Assembly (NCBI RefSeq): GCF_036090055.1
Contig: NZ_CP107970.1
Coordinates: 4,547,001-4,611,000, forward strand
Direction of reading: 5' to 3'
DNA: 64,000 bases
DNA from: Nocardioides sp. NBC_00368
Lineage (GTDB): Bacteria; Actinomycetota; Actinomycetes; Propionibacteriales; Nocardioidaceae
The notes beneath the pieces were generated by a model that was given only the letters and a program-made list of their open reading frames with translations, ran no database searches and was not told the DNA's origin. Of this stretch, positions 18,568 through 26,617 are shown piece after piece. Position numbers and translations under genes: made by a program. Position 1 is the first letter of the stretch. Every line of letters begins with the position of its first letter.

Positions 18568-18855
18568 TCAGACCTGCTCAGGAGCGCGCGGGCGCCGCGG
18601 GGAGCAGACCGGGTCGGTGACCCGGGCAGCGAGATGGTGCGGTCCGTCGGATACGTCCGGAGGGACCGTCGAACGGGCCCTGACCAAGGCGAACGCGCTG
18701 ACGCCGTGGAGCGATCCGACCGCGACGGCCGCGAGCGCGGTCGAGACGGCGATGGTGAGCAGCGCCTGCTCGGGGTCGACGCTCATCAGCGCCGGGAGCA
18801 TCAGCGTGAAAAGTGCGACGAGCGCGATGCGTACGCGGCTCGTCTCGGTGTTCAC
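18568..18855 (-). CDS. small membrane protein beside yidC (DUF6412-like)
   Basis: 95 residues from GTG 18855. Two hydrophobic helices (VRIALVALFTLMLPALMSV and LLTIAVSTALAAVAVGSLHG) separated by DPEQ, then a basic, Pro-rich cytoplasmic tail ending in SPRRPRAPEQV. I recall small proteins of this layout (DUF6412) next to YidC2 genes in other actinobacteria; this name is from memory. It lies directly upstream of the yidC paralogue on the same strand. Function unknown. Confidence 0.65.
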   Translation of the reverse strand: MNTETSRVRIALVALFTLMLPALMSVDPEQALLTIAVSTALAAVAVGSLHGVSAFALVRARSTVPPDVSDGPHHLAARVTDPVCSPRRPRAPEQV

Positions 18856-18890
18856 GCAGGTCAGTCTAGCGATCGTGGTCAACCGGGTCG

Positions 18891-19460
18891 TCAGGTCAGG
18901 TCGCGCCGCATCAGCACGCGCGGGTGACCGGCCAGGACGGAGGTCGTGTCGGCGGCCCAGGTGAAGCCTGCCGCCTCGAAGTTCTTGCGGATCCCGGCGT
19001 ACGCCATCGTCAGGTCGACCTTCGCGCCCTTGTTGTCGAGCGGGTAGGCCTCGACGGCCGGCGCGCCGCGGTCGCGCGCGAACTCGACCGCGCCCTCGAT
19101 GAGCGCGTGGGAGATGCCCTGGCCGCGATGGCCCGGCCGGACCCGGATGCACCACACCGACCACACCGGCAGGTCGTCGACGTGGGGGATCTTCCGGTTG
19201 CGGGCGAAGGTGGTGTCCGCGCGTGGGGCGACGGCGGCCCAGCCGACCGGCTCGTCGCCCTCGTAGGCGAGCACGCCCAACGGGCCGTCGGCCAGCAGGC
19301 TGCGCACGAACTCCCCGCGCTCCTGGCCGCGCATCTTGTTGTTGATCGTCGAGGGGATCCGGTAGCTCAGGCACCAGCACACGCTGGCGTCGGCACGTTT
19401 GGGGCCGACCAGCGTGCGTACGTCCTCGAACACCTCTGCCGGGCGAACCTCGATCACCAT
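18891..19460 (-). CDS. GNAT-family N-acetyltransferase
   Basis: 189 residues. The acetyl-CoA binding segment is visible as SVWCIRVRPGHRGQGISHAL (the R/Q-x-x-G-x-G/A loop is RGHRGQG-like), preceded by GVLAYEGDEPVGWAAVAPR, the central beta strand pair. The N-terminal region contains CWCLSYRIP and the C-terminal half YAGIRKNFEAAGF. Substrate not predictable. It sits between the yidC pair and ipdC, inside the steroid cluster, with 17 bp to ipdC on the same strand; whether it is co-transcribed by read-through is unclear. Confidence 0.85.
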   Translation of the reverse strand: MVIEVRPAEVFEDVRTLVGPKRADASVCWCLSYRIPSTINNKMRGQERGEFVRSLLADGPLGVLAYEGDEPVGWAAVAPRADTTFARNRKIPHVDDLPVWSVWCIRVRPGHRGQGISHALIEGAVEFARDRGAPAVEAYPLDNKGAKVDLTMAYAGIRKNFEAAGFTWAADTTSVLAGHPRVLMRRDLT

Positions 19461-19477
19461 GGGTCCAAGACTGCTGC

Positions 19478-20548
19478 TCAGGCGCGGACCGCGTCCACAT
19501 GTTTGATGCGATCGACGGCGCCGGCGATGATCCGGTCGACGAGCTCCTCGCAGGTGGGGAGGTCGTCGAGGAGGCCGACGACCTGGCCGCTGGAGAGCAT
19601 CCCGGCATTCGTGTCGCCCTCGACGAGCCCGGCACGGAGGAGCATCGGGGTGTTGGCGGCCAGGACGACCTCGGCCCAGGTGCGGTCGCCCCCGTGGACC
19701 ATGCTTCGGCCGTCCTTGATCAGCGTCCGCCAGGGCAGGCCGGACATCTCCTTGAACTGCCTGGTTCGCTTGAGCGTGCGCAGCAGCTTGGCGGTGATGC
19801 CCTCCTTCTCGAGGGTGTCGATGAACTCCGTGCGTAGCAGTCGGTGCGGCATGCCGTCGGCCTTCGTGGTGACGACGGTGCCGTCGAGGCCGAAGGTCAG
19901 GTAGCGCTTCCGTACGTCCTCGGGGACCGCGGAGTCTGCGGTGAGCAGGAACCGCGTGCCCATGCCGATGCCGGCCGCGCCGTAGGCCATCGCCGCGGCG
20001 AGGCCGCGGCCGTCGAAGAAGCCGCCCGCGGCGACGACGGGGATGTCGACGGCGTCGAGGACGCTCGGCAGGAGCAGGGTCGTCGGGACCGCGCCGGTGT
20101 GGCCGCCGCCCTCACCGCCCTGGATCATCACCATGTCGGCACCCCAGCTCGCCACCTTCTTGGCGTGCTTGGCCGCCCCGATCGACGGCATCACGACGAT
20201 GTCGTGCTCCTTGAGCCTGCTGATGAGTTCGGGCTTGGGGGCGAGGGCGAAGCTCGCGACCTTCACGCCGTGGTCGATGAGCAGCTGGCAGCGGTCGGGG
20301 GCGTCGGAGGCGTCGGCGCGCAGGTTGACGCCGAACGGCTTCTCGGTGCGCCCCTTGACCTCGACGATCGCCTTCTCGAGCTCGTCGAGGGTCATCGTGG
20401 CCGAGGCGAGGATGCCGAGGGCGCCCGCGTTGGCGGTCGCCGAGACCAGACGCGGGCCGGCGACCCAGCCCATCCCGGTCTGCACGATCGGGTGGTCGAC
20501 GCCGGCCAGCTCGGTCAGCGGCGTACGGAACGTCTGTGCGGTGCTCAT
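19478..20548 (-). CDS. ipdC: IpdC, flavin-dependent (nitronate monooxygenase-fold) oxidoreductase
   Basis: 356 residues; M. tuberculosis IpdC has 355. TIM-barrel FMN enzyme: HPIVQTGMGWVAGPRLVSAT at the N-terminus, NAGALGILASATM, KPFGVNLRAD, QGGEGGGHTG (phosphate grip), VVAAGGFFDGRGLAAAMAYG and GIGMGTRFLLT. IpdC is needed for conversion of 5-OH-HIP-CoA derived intermediates; by family it reduces or oxidises a ring carbon-carbon bond using FMN. Its ATG overlaps the echA20 stop (ATGA), reproducing the echA20-ipdC linkage of mycobacteria, although here ipdA and ipdB are in another operon. Confidence 0.88.
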   Translation of the reverse strand: MSTAQTFRTPLTELAGVDHPIVQTGMGWVAGPRLVSATANAGALGILASATMTLDELEKAIVEVKGRTEKPFGVNLRADASDAPDRCQLLIDHGVKVASFALAPKPELISRLKEHDIVVMPSIGAAKHAKKVASWGADMVMIQGGEGGGHTGAVPTTLLLPSVLDAVDIPVVAAGGFFDGRGLAAAMAYGAAGIGMGTRFLLTADSAVPEDVRKRYLTFGLDGTVVTTKADGMPHRLLRTEFIDTLEKEGITAKLLRTLKRTRQFKEMSGLPWRTLIKDGRSMVHGGDRTWAEVVLAANTPMLLRAGLVEGDTNAGMLSSGQVVGLLDDLPTCEELVDRIIAGAVDRIKHVDAVRA

Positions 20549-21288
20549 CGGCCGTCCTTCACGAAGGCGTCGCGGCGCTCGTCGGCGACGCCGGCGAGGT
20601 TGAGCTCGAAGGTGAAGCCCTGCTCGAAGCGGTAGGAGGCGTTCACGTCGACCGGGTCGATGCCGTTGAGGGCGGCCTTGGCGGCGCGGATGACCTGCGG
20701 ATCCTTGGCAGCGATCTGCCGGGCGACCTCGAGAGCGGTCTCGTCGAGGTCCTCGCGGGGGACGACCTGATGGACCGAGCCGAGCTCGTGGAGGCGCTGG
20801 GCGGTGATGGTCTGGGCGGTGAAGTAGAGGGTACGCAGCATGTGCTGGGGCACCAGCCGACTCAGGTGGGTGGCGGCTCCGAGGGCGCCGCGATCGACCT
20901 CGGGTACGCCGAAGAAGGCGTCGTCGCTGGCCACGATCGTGTCCGCGTTGCCGACCAGCCCGACCCCTCCGCCGAGGCAGAAGCCGTTGACCGCGGCGAT
21001 GACCGGGACCGGGCACTCGTAGATCGCCTTGAAGGCGGCGTAGCAGCCGCGGTTGGCGCCGAGGATGCCCTCGAACCCCTCGATCTGCTGCATCTCCTTG
21101 ATGTCGACGCCCGCGTTGAAGCCCTTGCCCTCGGCACGCAGGATCACCACCCGGGCGCCGTTCTCGGCGGCGGTCGTGACCGCGTCGGCAACCTCGAACC
21201 AGCCCTTCACCGGCAGCGCGTTCACCGGCGGGTGGTTCATCGTGACGACGGCGATCTGCTCGTCGGTGATCTCGGTGGAGATGCCCAT
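20545..21288 (-). CDS. echA20: EchA20, ring-D opening crotonase
   Basis: 247 residues, the same length as M. tuberculosis EchA20. Crotonase signatures are VVILRAEGKGFNAGVDIKEM and AAVNGFCLGGGVGLVGNADT. The C-terminal stretch NASYRFEQGFTFELNLAGVA is nearly the same as I recall for Rv3550. EchA20 hydrolyses ring D of the HIEC-CoA intermediate in a retro-Claisen-like step rather than hydrating a double bond. It starts the leftward echA20-ipdC unit and is divergent from an SDR gene, with two KstR2-like sites in between. Confidence 0.9.
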   Translation of the reverse strand: MGISTEITDEQIAVVTMNHPPVNALPVKGWFEVADAVTTAAENGARVVILRAEGKGFNAGVDIKEMQQIEGFEGILGANRGCYAAFKAIYECPVPVIAAVNGFCLGGGVGLVGNADTIVASDDAFFGVPEVDRGALGAATHLSRLVPQHMLRTLYFTAQTITAQRLHELGSVHQVVPREDLDETALEVARQIAAKDPQVIRAAKAALNGIDPVDVNASYRFEQGFTFELNLAGVADERRDAFVKDGR

Positions 21289-21321
21289 GGCGTCCGTCCT
21301 TGAATGTGCACTGCCTAACCT

Positions 21322-21354
21322 AGCGATTGCTTGGTAGCCTAGCAGTTGCTTGGT
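21322..21354. promoter_or_regulatory. tandem KstR2-like sites between echA20 and the Rv3548c-like SDR
   Basis: AGCGATTGCTTGGT (21322-21335) and AGCAGTTGCTTGGT (21341-21354), centred 19 bp apart, each keep the right half CTTGnT fully and differ from AnCAAGnnCTTGnT at two left-half positions. They lie 34 bp before the echA20 start and 46 bp before the SDR start. Confidence 0.55.
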
Positions 21355-21399
21355 TCAAGCTGGCAAGGACGACGTACGCATCGACGCAGGGAGCACTCA

Positions 21400-22281
21400 A
21401 TGACCGGACTGTTGGACGGCCGGATCGCGATCGTCACCGGAGCGGGGCGGGGGATCGGCCGGGCGCATGCGCTCGAGCTCGCCCGCCATGGCGCGAAGGT
21501 GGTCGTCAACGACTTCGGGGTCTCGCTGGCGGGTGAGGGCACCGGTGAGTCGCCCGCCGACAAGGTCGTCGCCGAGATCGTCGCCGCAGGCGGGGAGGCG
21601 GTTGCCAATCCCGCCGACGTCGCCGACTTCGCGGCGGCGGAGGCCCTGGTGCGGCAGGCGGTCGAGACGTACGGAGGGCTGGACATCCTCGTCAACAACG
21701 CCGGCTTCGTGCGCGACCGGATGCTCGTCAACACCTCCGAGGAGGAGTGGGACGCGGTCATCCGGGTCCACCTCAAGGGCCACTTCGCCACGCTGCGGCA
21801 CGCGGGTGCGTACTGGCGGACGGAGTCGAAGGCCGGTCGTCAGCGGGAGGCCCGGATCGTCAACACCTCCTCCGGCGCGGGCCTGCAGGGCTCGATCGGG
21901 CAGGGGACCTACTCGGCCGCCAAGGCGGGGATCGCGGGCCTGACCCTCGTCGCTGCCGCCGAGATGGCTCGCTACGGCGTCACCGTCAACGCCATCGCCC
22001 CGGTCGCGAAGACCCGGATGACCGAGGGCGCCTTCGACACCTCCGCGATGGCGCTCCCCGAGGACAACTCACCGATCGTCGCCTGGCTCGCCTCCGAGGA
22101 CGCCCGCGACATCACCGGCCGGGTCATCGAGATCGACGGTCCGCGGATCACCGTCGAGAACGGGTGGGCCCACGGTCCTTCCGCCGACGCCGGCGCCCGC
22201 TGGGAGGCCGCCGACGTCGGGCCGGCGCTGCGTAAGCTGCTCGCGCAGGCGCCGGAGCCGGAGCCGGTCTATGGGAGCTAG
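21400..22281 (+). CDS. SDR family oxidoreductase of the KstR2 cluster (Rv3548c-like)
   Basis: 293 residues from ATG 21400, with GGGAG seven bases upstream. TGAGRGIGRAHALELARHGA is the NAD-binding motif, VNDFGVS the cofactor-specificity strand, NNAG follows, catalytic Ser in NTSSGAGLQG, and YSAAK supplies Tyr and Lys. The long C-terminal extension (ITVENGWAHGPSADAGARWE) is like that of the 17-beta-HSD4/multifunctional hydroxyacyl-CoA dehydrogenase group, so a 3-hydroxyacyl-CoA is the likely substrate. Single gene under the tandem KstR2-like sites, ending against the beta-lactamase gene with a two-stem terminator between. Confidence 0.85.
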   Translation: MTGLLDGRIAIVTGAGRGIGRAHALELARHGAKVVVNDFGVSLAGEGTGESPADKVVAEIVAAGGEAVANPADVADFAAAEALVRQAVETYGGLDILVNNAGFVRDRMLVNTSEEEWDAVIRVHLKGHFATLRHAGAYWRTESKAGRQREARIVNTSSGAGLQGSIGQGTYSAAKAGIAGLTLVAAAEMARYGVTVNAIAPVAKTRMTEGAFDTSAMALPEDNSPIVAWLASEDARDITGRVIEIDGPRITVENGWAHGPSADAGARWEAADVGPALRKLLAQAPEPEPVYGS

Positions 22282-22298
22282 TCACACCAGCCCCACGA

Positions 22299-22380
22299 GT
22301 ACCCGGTTGACAGGGTATTCCTGCACTTCTCAGGCAATGCAACGCCAGAGAAGTGCAGGTTTCACCGGTTGACCGGGTAC
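22299..22380. terminator. nested stem-loops between SDR and beta-lactamase genes (repeat type C)
   Basis: Outer stem GTACCCGGT/ACCGGGTAC encloses a 16-base hairpin (22320-22335 with 22344-22359, one mismatch, loop AATGCAAC). The left part, ACCCGGTTGACAGGGTATTC, repeats the left part of the element at 8824. Convergent genes on either side suggest bidirectional termination. Confidence 0.65.
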
Positions 22381-22389
22381 CCCAACGCC

Positions 22390-23268
22390 TCAGCCGAGCT
22401 CCCCACACACAGTCGCCGCGATGTCCGCGAGGGGGACGTCGAGCGGCTCGGCGGTGGGGTCGTCGGAGCGGGTGAGGGCGGCGATGACGATCGGGGCACC
22501 GTCGGGGGTCCAGGTGACACCGACGTCGTTGCGGGAGGCGTAGTCGCCGCCGCCGGTCTTGTCGGCGAGGCGCCAGCCGGCCGGGACCCCGGCACCGAAC
22601 CGCGTGACGGTCGACTGGTTGGCCAGCATCCAGGTCATCAGCTGGTCCCGGTCGCCACGGTCGAGGGCGTCGCCGAGCACGAGTCTCGTGTACGTCTTCG
22701 CGATGGCTCGCGGCGACGTGGTGTCGCGCGGGTCGCCCGGGATCGCGCTGTTGAGGTCGGGCTCCCAGCGGTCGAGCCGGCTGATGGTGTCGCCGAGGGA
22801 CCGTGCGAACGAGGTCACCCCGGCCGGGCCGCCGATGAGCTGGAGCAGCTCGTTGGCCGCGGTGTTGTCGGACCGCGTCATGGTCGCCTCGGCCAGCTGC
22901 GCGACGGTCAGGCCGTTACGGACCGTGAGCGAGGTGATCGGCGAGTTGACCACGACATCGGTCGCCTCCCAGGTCAGGCGCTGCTGCAGCGTACGCGCGG
23001 GCAGGTAGTGCAGGATCGCGGCCACGAGCAGGGTCTTGAACGTCGACAGCATCGGGAAGCGCTCGTCGGCACGGTGCTCGATGACGCGTCCGGTCCGCAG
23101 GTTCTTCGCCCAGACGCCGAGGTGACGCTGATGCTTCTGCTCGAGAGCGGCGATCGATGGGCTGTCGGCGGCGTACGCGACGGAGCTGCCGACACCGGTC
23201 GCGGCGACGGCGGCGGCTGTGGCGGCTCCGCCCAGAAGGGTGCGGCGGCTGAGGATCGGGTGAGTCAT
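22390..23268 (-). CDS. class A beta-lactamase, Tat-exported
   Basis: 292 residues from ATG 23268. The N-terminus SRRTLLGGAATAAAVAATG is a twin-arginine signal, with cleavage likely after SVAYA. All class A motifs are present: S75-TFK78 (nucleophile and general base), S133-D-N135, E169-PDLN (deacylating glutamate of the omega loop) and K237-TG. It should therefore hydrolyse penicillins. Family comparison suggests the Streptomyces BlaL group; the spectrum cannot be told. It is divergent from a LysR gene 80 bp away, whose product is the expected activator. Confidence 0.93.
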   Translation of the reverse strand: MTHPILSRRTLLGGAATAAAVAATGVGSSVAYAADSPSIAALEQKHQRHLGVWAKNLRTGRVIEHRADERFPMLSTFKTLLVAAILHYLPARTLQQRLTWEATDVVVNSPITSLTVRNGLTVAQLAEATMTRSDNTAANELLQLIGGPAGVTSFARSLGDTISRLDRWEPDLNSAIPGDPRDTTSPRAIAKTYTRLVLGDALDRGDRDQLMTWMLANQSTVTRFGAGVPAGWRLADKTGGGDYASRNDVGVTWTPDGAPIVIAALTRSDDPTAEPLDVPLADIAATVCGELG

Positions 23269-23348
23269 GCGGGCATCGTGACCCCGCTGCCGCGACGGCG
23301 TCCAAGGACGATCACGCATGGACGTATGCATCGCCGACATGGGACGAG

Positions 23349-24239
23349 GTGGAGGCGATCAGCCATCCTGTACGCGTGGACCTACTGCTTCACCTTCGCG
23401 GCTTCACCGCGGTCGCCGACGAGATGAGCGTCTCCGAGGCGGCCCTGGAGCTGGGTGTCGACCAGCCGCTCCTCAGCCGTCGGTTGCGTGCCCTCGAGCG
23501 GGAGCTCGGCGTGGAGCTGCTCGACCGCAGCCGGCGCCAGATCGCGCTCACCCCGGCCGGTGCGGCGCTGCTGCCGCGGGCCCGGCACCTGGTCGACCAG
23601 GCCGACCATCTGCTGCGGAGCATCCGCCGCCAGGATCGGGAGCCCTTCGTGGTCGCCGTGCCGTCCGGCTGCGACCCGGCGCCGCTGGCCCGGTTGGTCG
23701 CGCTGCTGGAGGAGGAAGGCGTCGACGTACGCCTCGCGTTCTCGACCGACGAGACGCCCGAGTCGGCGGCCTGGACGGTCGAGGCGTGCGACCCCGACGC
23801 GGCCACCTGGGCCACCCCGCTGGGTGCGGCCACCGCGCCGGGGACCACGCTGAGCCCGGTGTCGTTGGGTGCGCTCCGGCCCCGCCGCGGCGGAAAACGT
23901 ACGCAGGTGCTGGCCCTCCCGCGAGACCTGGACGAACCCGACGGGCGCCTGCGGCAGCAGGCAGACCGGGCGGGCATCGGACCGGCCACCCTGCGCCGCG
24001 CGCCGCACCCGCTCGCGGTGGCCGAGACCCTTGCGGGACGCGGCACTCTGATCTGCGCGCGGCACGAGGCGGTGACGTACGGGCTGAGCTGGTCGCCCTT
24101 CGCCCACCCGGTACGCCGCGGCCATCGGCTGGTCGAGCAGCCGCCGGTGCCGGGACCGCTGGCCGCCGGCCCGGTCCGGGACCGGGCGCTCGCGCTGCTC
24201 GGCGCGAGCATCGGAGCGTCCGAAGCAGGTGCCGAGTGA
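23349..24239 (+). CDS. LysR-family regulator (BlaA-like)
   Basis: 296 residues from GTG 23349; a GTG nine codons later is also possible. The winged-helix N-terminus is FTAVADEMSVSEAALELGVD followed by QPLLSRRLRALERELGVELL and DRSRRQIALTPAGAALL. The effector domain is atypical and short on hydrophobic strands, and very rich in Ala/Arg (GALRPRRGGKRTQVLALPRD). It is divergent from the beta-lactamase and its stop overlaps the next start (GTGA). In Streptomyces cacaoi the divergent LysR gene blaA and the downstream blaB are both needed to induce the beta-lactamase blaL; this locus has the same arrangement, so the same role is inferred. Confidence 0.85.
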   Translation: MEAISHPVRVDLLLHLRGFTAVADEMSVSEAALELGVDQPLLSRRLRALERELGVELLDRSRRQIALTPAGAALLPRARHLVDQADHLLRSIRRQDREPFVVAVPSGCDPAPLARLVALLEEEGVDVRLAFSTDETPESAAWTVEACDPDAATWATPLGAATAPGTTLSPVSLGALRPRRGGKRTQVLALPRDLDEPDGRLRQQADRAGIGPATLRRAPHPLAVAETLAGRGTLICARHEAVTYGLSWSPFAHPVRRGHRLVEQPPVPGPLAAGPVRDRALALLGASIGASEAGAE

Positions 24240-25159
24240 GCCCGCTGGTCGGCAGCGACCGAGGTCTGATCGATCTGGCCGAGATCGCCGCCGAGCGCTT
24301 CCGGGACCTCCGGGTCCGGGCCGCCTTCCTGGCCCGTGACATCGACACCGGCCTCGAGGTCGGGATCGGCGTCGACCGGCCGATGCCGCTGGCGTCGGTG
24401 GCCAAGGTGCCGCTGGCCCTGGTCGTGGCCGACCGGATCGCCCGCGGTGAGATCGACGGCGCCACGATGGTGACGCTGGCCGCGGCGGAGCGGAGCTACG
24501 GTCCGTACGGCATCTCCGCCTTCACCCACGACGCGACCTGCTCCGTCGCCGACCTGATGCTGATGATGCTCGGCCTCAGCGACAACGCCGCCGCCGATGC
24601 TCTCTTCGATCTCGTCACGCCGAGCGACGTCGACGAGCAGCTCGCCGAATGGGGCGTCGAGGGGCTGCGCGTGCGGCACCGGATGCAGCCGATGTACGAC
24701 TACGCCACCCGGGTCGCCGGCCCCGACTTCGCCCTCGCCACCCAGCTCGCGGTCGAGGGGCGGCGGCCGGGTGGGCGGCACGTCATCGACTCGCTCGACG
24801 TCGAGCGCGCCACGATCGGCTCGCCGCGCGCCTGCGTCGACCTGCTCGAGCGCGTCTGGCGGGACGAGATCGCCAAGCCCGAGGCGACCGAGATGGTGCG
24901 ACGCCTGATGGGCAAGCAGGTCTTCACCCACCGGATCGCCGCGGACCTGCTCGCCGACGACATCCAGCTCGCCGGCAAGACCGGCGGATTCCTCACCCTG
25001 CGACACGAGATCGCTGTCGTCACCCACCCCGGCGGCCGCGTCGCCATCGCCGTACTCACCGACTCCGACCGCACCGCCCGGATCCAGAACGACGTCGACC
25101 TCGCCATCGCCGCCACCGCCCGCGACGCCGTCGACGCCCTCGCCTCCCGCCGAGCCTGA
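24236..25159 (+). CDS. beta-lactamase-fold serine protein without deacylating Glu (BlaB-like sensor)
   Basis: 307 residues from the overlapping GTG. It has the penicillin-interacting motifs S54-VAK57, S115-D-N117 and K248-TG250, but no ExxLN segment between SDN and KTG (the region reads MQPMYDYATRVAGPDFALAT). No signal peptide is visible, so it is predicted cytoplasmic. A protein that can be acylated by a beta-lactam but not deacylated would make a good sensor; the S. cacaoi BlaB regulator is of this type. Translationally coupled to the LysR gene. A true peptidase or lactamase activity is possible but less likely. Confidence 0.82.
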   Translation: MSPLVGSDRGLIDLAEIAAERFRDLRVRAAFLARDIDTGLEVGIGVDRPMPLASVAKVPLALVVADRIARGEIDGATMVTLAAAERSYGPYGISAFTHDATCSVADLMLMMLGLSDNAAADALFDLVTPSDVDEQLAEWGVEGLRVRHRMQPMYDYATRVAGPDFALATQLAVEGRRPGGRHVIDSLDVERATIGSPRACVDLLERVWRDEIAKPEATEMVRRLMGKQVFTHRIAADLLADDIQLAGKTGGFLTLRHEIAVVTHPGGRVAIAVLTDSDRTARIQNDVDLAIAATARDAVDALASRRA

Positions 25160-25164
25160 CCGCG

Positions 25165-25244
25165 GAGGCGTCAGGTACGTCGGCCGAGACGTCACTCCCG
25201 TCGGCCGAGATGGCATCCCTGTGCCACCTCGATCGACGGGAGTG
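25165..25244. repeat. structured intergenic repeat, type A copy 1
   Basis: Two tandem GAGGCGTCA/GAGACGTCAC units each followed by CGTCGGCCGAG, then a hairpin with 23-base arms (25193-25215 and 25222-25244, three non-identical positions, loop TCCCTG). Copy 2 lies at 56317-56400. Confidence 0.7.
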
Positions 25245-25285
25245 ACGCTTCGGCCGATCGGGCTGACGCTTCGGCAAATAACCAG

Positions 25286-26617
25286 ATGGCAGCCACCCCC
25301 TCGCGGTGGTCCAATTGGCCGGTGCCCGCCCTGCCCGGTTTCCTCAACAACCTGATCCCGCCGACGCCGTTGTCGAAGCGTCTGGCGACGCAGTCGCTGC
25401 TCTTCGCAGCGGGGGACGGGACGTTCAACACCGCGGCCGCGTTCTACCTGGTCGCCTTCGTGGGCCTGAGCCCGGCGCAGATCGGTGTGGGCCTGACGGT
25501 TGCCGGGATCGCGAGCTTCCTCACCGCCTACCCGATGGGCCGGCTGGCCGACGTCATCGGTCCGAAGCGGATCTGGGCGATCAGCGCCCTGATCAGCGCG
25601 TTGATGTTCGCGACGATGCCGTTCATCCACGGCTTCTGGGCCTACCTCGCCGTCATCGTCGTCTTCGAGGTGGTCAACAACGCGGGCGGCGCCGGCCGGA
25701 ACGCGTACGTCCTCGACGTCCTCCCCGACAAGGAGCGGGTCGAGACGCAGGCGTTCATGTACTCGAGCCTCAACCTCGGCTTCACCATCGGTGCCCTGAT
25801 CGCCGGTGTCGCGCTCGCGCTGGACACCGACACCGTTCTCAAGTGGGGTGTGCCGTTCTTCGCGCTGGTGATCGGGATCGCCAACTCGGTCTGGATCACC
25901 CGGCTGCCGAAGGCGCCGCACGAGGAGCGCCGCGCGGCCGGCGAGGTCACCGAGAAGCTGCCCGGCCCGGGCGCGCTTCGCAACGTCGGCTGGCTCCTGG
26001 TGACGACCTTCACCGGCACGCTGTGGTCCAACCAGGTGCTGCTGCACACCGTGATCCCGCTGTGGCTGGTCGAATACACCGACTCGCCTCGCTGGCTGCT
26101 GGCGTGGCTCTTCGCGACCAACACGGTGCTGTGCATCATCCTCCCGGCCTACACCTCGAAGGGCGTTCACAGCGTCGGCGACGCGTTGCGGCGCGTCTGG
26201 TGGAGCAGCGGGTTCTTCGTCGCCGCCTGCGCGATCACGCTGGTCACCCACGACACCCGCGGCATCCTCACCATCTTCCTGGTCTGGGTCGGCCACGTGG
26301 CCGTGACCGGCGCCGAGCTGGCCATCGGCTCCGCCGGCTGGGCCTTCCAGGCAGAGCTCATGGACCCGGCCAGACGAGGTGAGTACGAAGGTGTCGCCGG
26401 CATCGGTCGCCAGCTCGGCGGCGCCTGGGCCCCGGCCCTGTTCACCTTCCTCGCGATGGGCTGGCACCCCGAGTTCTACAGCGGTGCCGGCTGGATCGTG
26501 ATCGGTGCGATCATCGTCGCCGCGGCGGCCGCGATGGGTCCGTCGACCCGGATGGCCGTACGTTTCAAGGAGACTCACTTCCCGCGCGAGAACGAGCCGG
26601 AGCCGGCCGCCGCCTAG
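25286..26617 (+). CDS. MFS transporter
   Basis: 443 residues with about 12 predicted membrane helices. The MFS loop 2-3 motif is GRLADVIGPKR (G-x-x-x-D-x-x-G-x-[KR]-[KR]). Other clear helices: SALISALMFATMPFIHGFWA, WGVPFFALVIGIANSVWI, LLAWLFATNTVLCIILPAYT, GWIVIGAIIVAAAAAMG. Substrate unknown; the layout resembles drug or sugar efflux members of actinobacteria. It ends convergently with the acyltransferase gene, the two TAG stops sharing one CTAG palindrome at 26614-26617, so there is no room for a terminator. Confidence 0.88.
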   Translation: MAATPSRWSNWPVPALPGFLNNLIPPTPLSKRLATQSLLFAAGDGTFNTAAAFYLVAFVGLSPAQIGVGLTVAGIASFLTAYPMGRLADVIGPKRIWAISALISALMFATMPFIHGFWAYLAVIVVFEVVNNAGGAGRNAYVLDVLPDKERVETQAFMYSSLNLGFTIGALIAGVALALDTDTVLKWGVPFFALVIGIANSVWITRLPKAPHEERRAAGEVTEKLPGPGALRNVGWLLVTTFTGTLWSNQVLLHTVIPLWLVEYTDSPRWLLAWLFATNTVLCIILPAYTSKGVHSVGDALRRVWWSSGFFVAACAITLVTHDTRGILTIFLVWVGHVAVTGAELAIGSAGWAFQAELMDPARRGEYEGVAGIGRQLGGAWAPALFTFLAMGWHPEFYSGAGWIVIGAIIVAAAAAMGPSTRMAVRFKETHFPRENEPEPAAA

